This document shows positions 8,101 through 13,969 of a DNA stretch of 17,397 nucleotides, piece by piece; position 1 is the stretch's first letter; the number at the start of each line of letters is the position of its first letter. Below the pieces are notes generated by a model, which did not search any database, was not told the DNA's origin, and was given only the letters and a program-made list of their open reading frames with translations. This DNA comes from an uncultured Bacilli bacterium (lineage in GTDB: Bacteria > Bacillota_I > Bacilli_A > RF39 > UBA660), in the NCBI GenBank assembly GCA_934155185.1, contig CAKPGT010000021.1, positions 1 to 17,397 of the forward strand, read 5' to 3'. The position numbers and the translations under genes are program-made.

Positions 8101-9193
8101 ATTATTTAAATTTAGAGAACTAAACGATTATCATCACGCTCATGATGCTTATTTAGCAGCTGTACTTGGAGAATATAAAGAAAAATATATGAAGTACAAT
8201 ATAACTTATGATTTAGTAAGAACTTTAAATAATAAAATTAAGGAAAAAGGTCAAACAGAAAAGCTTAAATATGGTTTCATCATTAACAGTTTAGATTCAG
8301 ATGTAAGTTCAGTAATCGATGGATTTAATAAAAATAAAATAAATAAGGAAACTGGCGAAATAATATTTAGCCCTGAAAAATTTAATAAAACTATTGAAAA
8401 CAATTTATATAGAAATGACATTTTAATAAGTTACAAAACTGAATATAATACAGGAAAATTTTATGACGAAAAAATAAAACCAAAAGGTAAAGGAAATATT
8501 AGACTTAGAAAGAATTTGCCAACTGATGTATATGGTGGATATTCGAGTGTAAATGTTTCACATTTCATGTTAGTTGAATATGAAGAAAAAAGAAAAATCA
8601 TTGGTATTCCGATATTTTTAACTACTAATAAAGATGAATTAAAAAAGTTTATTATTGGTCAAATTAATTGTAATGATTACAAAATTCTTAAAGATAAAAT
8701 TCCTTTGAACACTGAATTATTGTATAATAATCATAGAGTAATAATTAGAGGTTATGGTATAGCTCACAGGGCTAATGAATTAAGAAATTTTGTTGAATTA
8801 AAGATAAAAAAAGAAAATTACATTAGATGGAAACTCACTTTAAATAGATTATTTAACAACAAGATAGAAATTATTGATGATTCAGAATATAAAAAAAATC
8901 TTTTAGAGATATTAGAATATTTAATGACTTTAAAGAATATATACCCTTTATTTGATAATGATTTAGTCCAAATTAATAAACGTTTAAGTGAAAATAATAT
9001 CCTTGAATTAATTGATTTAGAAAATTTTGTTAAACAAACACTAATGATTTTTAACACATCAAAGGATACAGCTAATTTGAGTAAATTTAATTTAAAAGAT
9101 AAAATAGGAAGATTAGCAGATAAAAATTTAACTCAAGGTACAATTATATATAAATCTATAACAGGAATAAGAGAGAAAAAATATGAGTTTTAG
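5180..9193 (+). CDS. cas9: CRISPR-associated endonuclease Cas9, type II-A
   Basis: A 1337-residue RNA-guided DNA endonuclease, close to the 1368 of S. pyogenes. The start is set by AAGGAGG (5166-5172), 7 nt before the ATG. RuvC-I: IGLDIGTNSVGWAVV with D12. An arginine-rich bridge helix follows (RLKRSIRRRYDRRRQRI, about residues 54-70), then the REC lobe. RuvC-II: SVSIEMSRG with E778. HNH: YEIDHIIPRTLIKDDSID with D855, H856 and N879, which align with SpCas9 D839, H840 and N863. RuvC-III: NDYHHAHDAYLAA with H986 and D989. The C-terminal PAM-interacting region ends in IIYKSITGIREKKYEF, resembling the QSITGLYE segment of other II-A enzymes. All nuclease residues are intact. The HNH carries C837, C840, H875 and C878, a possible zinc site that SpCas9 lacks. 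The PAM cannot be read from sequence. The gene overlaps cas1 by 11 nt and is first in the cas operon. Confidence 0.97.
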   Translation: MEKIKKYNIGLDIGTNSVGWAVVESGQQKIIKKGGKALWGVRLFDTASTAKDRRLKRSIRRRYDRRRQRIKLLQDEFANEINKVDSNFYKKLQDSFISPNDKNNSKTELTDFDKFNIFSNNVRKKINNISEEKKYPTIYHLRNDLVNSKDKKDIRLVYLAIHHIIKYRGNFLYENSNFNVNNINLKEKIEDTFNHYIEECMPGEFNTPINYEKIANILLKDSKNEIKDLLKDELLAIDTYNKGFSSEFAKMIVGNKFKIERLIPVSNEEKSMSISFNGNDFDEEYDKLAELLGQNIEILDKFKELYDNVFLKRLFKGSESNNISSLMINIYDEHKKDLKMLKKLFKPNKKIYSELFKDENCKYEEYIHNKITQEDFCKIILNSYEKLGINEESIDFYNKNLKSKIENNSLLPRISEPSNGKYPFQLNRDELIKIIDNQKVYYDFLGEKINDKYKLVKLLEFKIPYYVGPLVSSDKSSFAWMERNYDNVKITPYNFDEIVNKELTAEKFIKRMISHCTYLINEPALPSNSLLYNKFKVLNELKQIKVNDRKMTLEQQQNAIKDLFEKTSGIITEKKFINYLKQTKEWDMYSEINVKGYSADKKFANNMQSYVDFFGKNGIFDNTNYNEENAEEIIEWITIFNDKEILESKIRNKYPDLTENQVTKILRKKYSGWGELSRKLLTLPYYKDKETEVYKSIIDLMFETKENFMQIINNDEYKFQNMIKENNKITNTKELNYKDTVSELATSPAVKRGIFQSLKIIDEIVDYIGYEPESVSIEMSRGDDKKERKPDRKKYLTELYKKSKDNIENYNTLNKQLGEKEIDSQKLFLYFIQEGKCMYCGKPLNVEDMISYEIDHIIPRTLIKDDSIDNKVLVHKECNQNKADSFVLPSYYRSEYNKKWWTRLKNIGLMSNKKYNNLIREKYSEDDINGFINRQLVETRQIIKHVANIIENYYDTKVIYLKANLSHNYRERYELFKFRELNDYHHAHDAYLAAVLGEYKEKYMKYNITYDLVRTLNNKIKEKGQTEKLKYGFIINSLDSDVSSVIDGFNKNKINKETGEIIFSPEKFNKTIENNLYRNDILISYKTEYNTGKFYDEKIKPKGKGNIRLRKNLPTDVYGGYSSVNVSHFMLVEYEEKRKIIGIPIFLTTNKDELKKFIIGQINCNDYKILKDKIPLNTELLYNNHRVIIRGYGIAHRANELRNFVELKIKKENYIRWKLTLNRLFNNKIEIIDDSEYKKNLLEILEYLMTLKNIYPLFDNDLVQINKRLSENNILELIDLENFVKQTLMIFNTSKDTANLSKFNLKDKIGRLADKNLTQGTIIYKSITGIREKKYEF

Positions 9194-10055
9194 AACAGTA
9201 GTAATAACAAGACAATCTAAAATAAGTTATAAAAATAGGTTTATGGTAGTAAAAAATGAAAGTGAAGAAAAATTAATTCACCTTTCTGAAATAGATACAA
9301 TAATAGTTGATTCTATAAACGTATCTATTTCTGCCTACCTTTTAAAAGAACTTTCTGATAATAAAATAAACATAATATTTTGTGATGATAAACATAACCC
9401 ATTTGGTGAATTATCTTATTATTACTCAAGGCACAATTCAAGCAAAAAAATTAATAAACAAATTGCTTGGAAACAAAAAGACAAAGATGAATTATGGAAA
9501 AAGATTGTTATAAATAAAATTACAAATCAATCATTGTTATTAAATAAAATTCATTCAGACAATTATAATTTATTATTAAGCTATGTTGATGAAGTAGAAA
9601 CTGGAGACAAAACTAATAGAGAAGGACATGCAGCCAAGGTTTATTTTAATTCACTATATGGAATAGAATTTACCAGACATGATGCAGATCAAATTAATGC
9701 TGCCTTAAATTATGGATATTCAATCTTGCTATCAACAATTAATAAAGAAGTAAAAATAAATGGATATTTGACACAGTTAGGTATTCATCATAAAAATGAA
9801 TTTAATCAGTTTAATTTAAGTTGCGATCTCATGGAACCATTTAGAGTGATAGTAGACAATTTTGTTTATTATAACAAAAGTAGAAAACTTGATACTGAGT
9901 ATAAATATGATTTAGTAAATTTACTTAATTCTTATTTCAATTATTGTGGCAAAAAATACATACTAAAGGATATTATTAAAATGTTTGTTAAAAACACATT
10001 AGAATTGGTTGGAAAAGAAGACAAATATGAAGGATTTATATTTTATGAGGGATAG
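9183..10055 (+). CDS. cas1: CRISPR adaptation integrase Cas1, type II
   Basis: A 290-residue Cas1, the metal-dependent integrase that inserts new spacers at the leader-repeat junction as a complex with Cas2. Catalytic residues: E147 in NREGHAAKVYF, H203 in LGIHHKNEFNQF and E218 in CDLMEPFR. Their spacing (56 and 15 residues) equals that of S. pyogenes Cas1 E149, H205 and E220. The N-terminal beta-rich domain begins SFRTVVITRQSKISYKNRF. The ATG lies inside the last codons of cas9 (11-nt overlap) with only a weak GAGAG ribosome site, so translation is probably coupled to cas9. Full length and intact. It ends 4 nt before cas2. Confidence 0.96.
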   Translation: MSFRTVVITRQSKISYKNRFMVVKNESEEKLIHLSEIDTIIVDSINVSISAYLLKELSDNKINIIFCDDKHNPFGELSYYYSRHNSSKKINKQIAWKQKDKDELWKKIVINKITNQSLLLNKIHSDNYNLLLSYVDEVETGDKTNREGHAAKVYFNSLYGIEFTRHDADQINAALNYGYSILLSTINKEVKINGYLTQLGIHHKNEFNQFNLSCDLMEPFRVIVDNFVYYNKSRKLDTEYKYDLVNLLNSYFNYCGKKYILKDIIKMFVKNTLELVGKEDKYEGFIFYEG

Positions 10056-10059
10056 GATT

Positions 10060-10365
10060 ATGAGAACAATAGTATTTTTTGATTTACCAAATATATACTT
10101 TGCAGATAAAAGAAATTATTTGTTATTTAGAAAATTTTTACTTAAAGAAGGATTTATAATGATGCAAGAATCTGTTTATTCAAAAATTGTTTTAAATTCT
10201 CAGCAATCAACTCTTTTATTAGAAAGAATAAGAAAACAAGCACCAAAAAAGGGACTTATTCAAGTGCTAACCATAACAGAAAAACAGTATTCTCAAATAG
10301 AATACATAATTGGAAAAAGTAAAACAAATATAATAAATGATGAAAATAGAATGGTGATTTTATGA
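10060..10365 (+). CDS. cas2: CRISPR adaptation protein Cas2, type II
   Basis: A 101-residue Cas2, the structural dimer that bridges two Cas1 dimers in the integration complex. I start at the ATG at 10060 rather than at 10009 (inside cas1) because the protein then opens with the family strand MRTIVFFDLP, with the conserved Asp at residue 8, and GAGGGA (10047-10052) sits 7 nt upstream. The body, with SVYSKIVLN, has the ferredoxin-like pattern of the family. It ends in TGA overlapping the csn2 start by 4 nt (ATGA). Four nt separate it from cas1. Confidence 0.95.
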   Translation: MRTIVFFDLPNIYFADKRNYLLFRKFLLKEGFIMMQESVYSKIVLNSQQSTLLLERIRKQAPKKGLIQVLTITEKQYSQIEYIIGKSKTNIINDENRMVIL

Positions 10366-11039
10366 AAATTAATGTTAATTATATTGATAATGAACTTATA
10401 CTTGAAGATAATAAGATTTTGAATATAGAAATTTACAATAAAAAGTTTTTCTATAGATTTATAAAAGATTTAAATTTAATTGAAAATGGAAACACTTTAG
10501 AAGAAATAACTGCATTTAATAAACAAAATGAAGAAATTACTTTAACAAATAAGATAGAAATATTAAGTGATTTTTTAGACTTTGATTTATACAACAGAAA
10601 ATATTCGAGTGATTTCCAAAAATATATTGTCAAAAATTCAGAAGAAAAGAATATTGATAAAATAGTTAAAGAGTATTCTAAAGTTTACGATTCGATTTCG
10701 AATATAGTTAATTTGGTAGACATACCAATTACTATTAAAAACGATTTTGATTTTGAGTCTGTAATAAAATCTTTTAAGTTTGAAGTAAATTTTTCTGATA
10801 ATTTATTAAATAACTTAACAGACTTATTAGAAGTTAAACTAAACCTATCAAAAGAAAAAATATATGTTTTTATAAACTTGAAAAGTTATTTGAGTAATGA
10901 AGATTTATTAGAATTTTATAAATATATATGCACGAAAAATATTAATAGTATATTTATTGATACAAATAAATATGATGATTTAAATGATTATGTAAATAAA
11001 ATTGTAATAGATACAGATTTAGATGAATTTGTGATATAA
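10362..11039 (+). CDS. csn2: Type II-A adaptation protein Csn2
   Basis: A 225-residue Csn2, near the usual short-form length of about 220. The family forms a calcium-dependent tetrameric ring that holds double-stranded DNA ends and is needed for spacer acquisition in II-A systems. Recognition rests on position as the last cas gene before the leader, on length, and on family-like segments such as KIYVFINLKSYLSNEDLLEF and the strand SIFIDTNKYDD near the C-terminus. The start overlaps the cas2 stop (ATGA), with GGTGA 4 nt upstream, so coupled translation is likely. It is the subtype marker: cas9-cas1-cas2-csn2 defines II-A. The sequence is divergent and very rich in Lys, Asn and Ile. Confidence 0.9.
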   Translation: MKINVNYIDNELILEDNKILNIEIYNKKFFYRFIKDLNLIENGNTLEEITAFNKQNEEITLTNKIEILSDFLDFDLYNRKYSSDFQKYIVKNSEEKNIDKIVKEYSKVYDSISNIVNLVDIPITIKNDFDFESVIKSFKFEVNFSDNLLNNLTDLLEVKLNLSKEKIYVFINLKSYLSNEDLLEFYKYICTKNINSIFIDTNKYDDLNDYVNKIVIDTDLDEFVI

Positions 11040-11110
11040 TAATTATGACTTAGATTATCCATTTGATATACTTATATTCTCTATGTAAAGGATTAGATCT
11101 AGTAATTTGA
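11040..11110 (+). promoter_or_regulatory. CRISPR leader with ATTTGAG-type anchoring motif
   Basis: These 71 AT-rich nt between csn2 and the first repeat form the leader. The junction reads ATTTGAG (11105-11111, the last G being repeat base 1). This matches the leader-anchoring motif described for some type II-A systems, which positions Cas1-Cas2 integration. Two fragments of the repeat also occur here: TCTATGT (11080-11086) and TTAGATCTA (11093-11101). Confidence 0.8.
11045..11072 (+). promoter_or_regulatory. Putative pre-crRNA promoter in the leader
   Basis: TG-A-TATACT (TG 11064-11065, hexamer 11067-11072) is an extended -10 with a moderate -35 ATGACT (11045-11050) at 16 nt. Transcription would start near 11079, about 30 nt before the first repeat, in the direction that places the spacer 5' of GUUUUAGA in the crRNA. 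Confidence 0.55.
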
Positions 11111-12994
11111 GTTTTAGATCTATGTCATATTAAATGGTATTAAAACTATAAACACACTATATATATTATACTATATGTTTTAGATCTATGTCATATTAAA
11201 TGGTATTAAAACCAAAGAATTAGAACAACAAACTGATGAAATGTTTTAGATCTATGTCATATTAAATGGTATTAAAACAAATTGTGATACAATTATATTA
11301 GTTAAAGCGTTTTAGATCTATGTCATATTAAATGGTATTAAAACTAATAGATTTATTAAATAAAATAGCAAATGGTTTTAGATCTATGTCATATTAAATG
11401 GTATTAAAACACTGGTATTTAATAAAAGAAATCAATTGTGGTTTTAGATCTATGTCATATTAAATGGTATTAAAACTTCTTTTATTTATTGTAAAACCTC
11501 GTCTATGTTTTAGATCTATGTCATATTAAATGGTATTAAAACCTAAATCGTAATTGTTTAACCCCTTAATAGGTTTTAGATCTATGTCATATTAAATGGT
11601 ATTAAAACTATTAACAGAGTTAGAAGAATTAGAGAACAGTTTTAGATCTATGTCATATTAAATGGTATTAAAACTCCAATACCCCATCTACCATTTGAAT
11701 TACTGTTTTAGATCTATGTCATATTAAATGGTATTAAAACAATGAATTAGAATTGGAGAGTGAGTGAAATGTTTTAGATCTATGTCATATTAAATGGTAT
11801 TAAAACGAGCAATAAATATGTTTATTGTTAGTGTATGTTTTAGATCTATGTCATATTAAATGGTATTAAAACTCCAATACCCCATCTACCATTTGAATTA
11901 CTGTTTTAGATCTATGTCATATTAAATGGTATTAAAACTTGCTTAGAAAGGTTTTGATAATTTTTTATGTTTTAGATCTATGTCATATTAAATGGTATTA
12001 AAACAAGAATTGTAATTTTAATTACTCAAGAGTGGTTTTAGATCTATGTCATATTAAATGGTATTAAAACGAACCGAAGTTCATGAGAGTATTGAGAACT
12101 GTTTTAGATCTATGTCATATTAAATGGTATTAAAACAAGCATGCTAGAAAAGAAAATTGTAAAAATGTTTTAGATCTATGTCATATTAAATGGTATTAAA
12201 ACTAAATCAACAAAACTTTTAACTGGTGCTATGTTTTAGATCTATGTCATATTAAATGGTATTAAAACAAAATTTTCTCTTTTAAACTTACTCTTAGCGT
12301 TTTAGATCTATGTCATATTAAATGGTATTAAAACAGACTACAATAGAGTTTTTACCAGAATATGGTTTTAGATCTATGTCATATTAAATGGTATTAAAAC
12401 CTAAAGACGAAAGTATCTTTATAAACTTCAGTTTTAGATCTATGTCATATTAAATGGTATTAAAACTGGAAGGAAGTGAGATTGAAAATGTTTACGGTTT
12501 TAGATCTATGTCATATTAAATGGTATTAAAACTATTACCTAACCCTAGTCCATTTCATGGTTGTTTTAGATCTATGTCATATTGAATGGTATTAAAACTG
12601 ACGAGTTTAACAAAAGATACAACTTAACGTTTTAGATCTATGTCATATTGAATGGTATTAAAACCAATTGTCCCGAACAAGGAATTTATGAAGTGTTTTA
12701 GATCTATGTCATATTGAATGGTATTAAAACTTAATAAAGGAATTACGTTATTGTTTAGATGTTTTAGATCTATGTCATATTGAATGGTATTAAAACTAGC
12801 CGTTATTGTCTCAACCCATAATGGGTGTTTTAGATCTATGTCATATTGAATGGTATTAAAACTTAATAAAGGAATTACGTTATTGTTTAGATGTTTTAGA
12901 TCTATGTCATATTGAATGGTATTAAAACATTTAATTTAACACTTGTCAGTGTATTATAGTTTTAGATCTATGTCATATTGAATGGTATTAAAAC
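11111..12994 (+). CRISPR. CRISPR array, 29 repeats and 28 spacers, type II-A
   Basis: A 36-nt repeat begins GTTTTAGATCTATG and ends AAATGGTATTAAAAC. Repeats start at 11111 and every 66 nt to 12959; I checked every one, so all 28 spacers are exactly 30 nt. Orientation matches S. pyogenes, so crRNAs are made on the plus strand, away from the cas genes. Repeats 1-22 carry A at position 22 (TTAAATGG); repeats 23-29 carry G (TTGAATGG). Opposite the tracrRNA this turns A-U into G-U, so pairing is kept. Two spacers occur twice: number 9 equals number 12, and number 25 equals number 27. The last repeat is not degenerate apart from the shared variant. Many long identical repeats next to an intact leader imply an active or recently active system. 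Confidence 0.99.
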
Positions 12995-12996
12995 TT

Positions 12997-13325
12997 AAAC
13001 AAGAAATTGAAAAACATTATAAAAAATTGAAAATAGGCAAAAAATATTATAAAAAGTAAATGATACAAAAGAATATCTAAAAAATATTCAAGCTAAACAC
13101 TTTGGAGTTATTGACGAAGTGACATTTCATACTATTGATAGAATTATGGATAGAAATATCACTAAGGAAGATATAAAAAAGATTTTACAGGAACCTACTA
13201 ATCAATGGTATAATTCAACTAATGATAGCCAAGTATTCTTTAAAACCAAAAAAATGGTAGCTCTTGATAGAGAAGAGTTAAGTATTAAAACTGTTTACAA
13301 AGGAAGGGAAAAGAAAAATGAATAA
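12997..13325 (+). pseudogene. Frameshifted tail of a toxin- or phage-type nuclease-like protein
   Basis: Three nt after the last repeat, one frame reads KQEIEKHYKKLKIGKKYYKK and stops at 13057. A second frame, open from 13053, continues VNDTKEYLKN, then HFGVIDEVTFHTIDRIMDRN and ends REKKNE with a stop at 13323-13325. One extra A in the A run at 13051-13055 would join the two into about 109 residues. The pattern H-x3-R-x3-R, then I-x3-DI-x3-L-x2-P and a final IKTVYKG resembles the small nuclease-toxin tails (DUF4258 or barnase/EndoU/colicin/RelE-like fold) found at the ends of phage head proteins and polymorphic toxins. That assignment is inference. A shorter intact product of 68 residues could start at GTG 13119, with GGAG 11 nt upstream, so it is either a remnant or a small toxin. 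The front of the parent gene is missing, apparently cut where the array begins. Confidence 0.5.
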
Positions 13326-13503
13326 TCCTAGAAATATATTATCAAAGGAAGACGTAAAATTTTTGGAACAAAATGATATAAAAGTTCCGAATAAAGATTT
13401 GGAAGATGAAGAATGGTTAGAATTTGAAATGGAGATTTCTAAAAAATTAAAACTTGATGATGTAGAAAGAATAATGGATATATTGGATGATAGCACTAAA
13501 TAA
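13318..13503 (+). CDS. Small acidic protein, possible immunity protein or antitoxin
   Basis: A 61-residue ORF starting at ATG 13318 with a strong ribosome site AGGAAGGG (13301-13308), 9 nt upstream. It overlaps the preceding ORF by 8 nt, so the two were co-translated. About 18 of 61 residues are Asp or Glu (EDEEWLEFEMEISKKLKLDD), and the rest looks helical. Small acidic partners directly after a basic nuclease-like toxin are typical of immunity proteins and antitoxins. That role is inferred only from position and charge. I recognise no family. Unlike its neighbours it is intact, which fits continued selection for immunity or simply recent decay around it. Confidence 0.55.
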   Translation: MNNPRNILSKEDVKFLEQNDIKVPNKDLEDEEWLEFEMEISKKLKLDDVERIMDILDDSTK

Positions 13504-13523
13504 AGCTCTAAAATTTTATCACA

Positions 13524-13560
13524 TTTAATAGCACTAAATAGTTACTATGGTATTTAAAAC
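13524..13560 (+). repeat. Degenerate CRISPR repeat-like element
   Basis: ATGGTATTTAAAAC (13547-13560) differs from the array repeat's 3' end, ATGGTATTAAAAC, by a single inserted T. The preceding bases (TTTAATAGC from 13525) only loosely resemble the repeat's 5' half. It lies 529 nt past the last array repeat. It could be a fossil repeat or chance in AT-rich DNA. Confidence 0.3.
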
Positions 13561-13570
13561 CCGAATGTAA

Positions 13571-13908
13571 TGTAATTTAATATTAAATAAGTCTAACCAT
13601 AAAAATGTGTATATTTTTAATTTTAAATTTGAGAAAGATGAACTAAATAATATAATATTTTCAAAACAAAAACTTTAATACAAAATATAAGAGACAAATT
13701 GATAAAACTAATCAAAGGATACGAAAGAAAGTGTAGGTGATATAAATGATTTACAAGATTTGGAAATACCAATTCAAAACGAAATCAAAAATAATAAAGT
13801 GGTTGATAAAAAACACGATAACTATAGTGGAATAAGTAAAGATTTAGAGGAACTTGATAATAGCCTTTTTCTTTAGAAGAAAGAATATCAGACAATGAAT
13901 TATTATAA
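13571..13908 (+). pseudogene. Eroded gene remnant in several frames
   Basis: Protein-like reading passes between frames. 13571-13678 gives NKSNHKNVYIFNFKFEKDEL and then a stop. 13672-13740 gives LIQNIRDKLIKLIKGYERK and then a stop. 13712-13876 gives KDTKESVGDINDLQDLEIP, later ISKDLEELDNSLF, then a stop. After a single-base shift in the T run at 13866-13870 it continues SLEERISDNELL to a stop at 13906-13908. No start codon or ribosome site serves a long product. I read this as a decayed gene, perhaps of the same mobile element as the toxin-like fragment upstream; its family is unknown. With the repeat-like scar, this is all I see between 13504 and 13935. Confidence 0.45.
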
Positions 13909-13934
13909 GCCAAAGAAAAAAACTACATATTAAT

Positions 13935-13969
13935 AAAAAACAACCATAAGCTAATTAGCTTTGGGTGTT
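13935..13969 (-). terminator. Terminator of the UvrD-like helicase gene
   Basis: On the minus strand, AACACC (13969-13964) pairs with GGTTGTT (13945-13939, one bulge), inside it the palindrome AAGCTAATTAGCTT (13961-13948), followed by a U run opposite A13935-13940. The hairpin includes the stop codon at 13955-13957. Confidence 0.8.

Noticed and set aside
5809..9057. Minus-strand ORFs opposite cas9
   Set aside because: Antisense shadows; cas9 is intact with all catalytic residues.
10009..10011. ATG 10009 as the cas2 start
   Set aside because: It would add 17 residues from within cas1; the family N-terminus and a good ribosome site favour 10060.
10353..10365. Mycoplasma genetic code (TGA as Trp)
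   Set aside because: cas2 ends at TGA exactly where csn2 starts, and reading TGA as Trp is not needed in any gene.
13278..13496. 72-codon minus-strand ORF opposite the small acidic gene
   Set aside because: The plus-strand ORF has a strong ribosome site and is overlapped with its neighbour; the minus frame is Ser/Phe-rich without a start signal.
13601..13620. Hairpin AAAAAT/ATTTTT followed by T residues as an array terminator
   Set aside because: Six A-U pairs and no G-C pair; common by chance in this composition.
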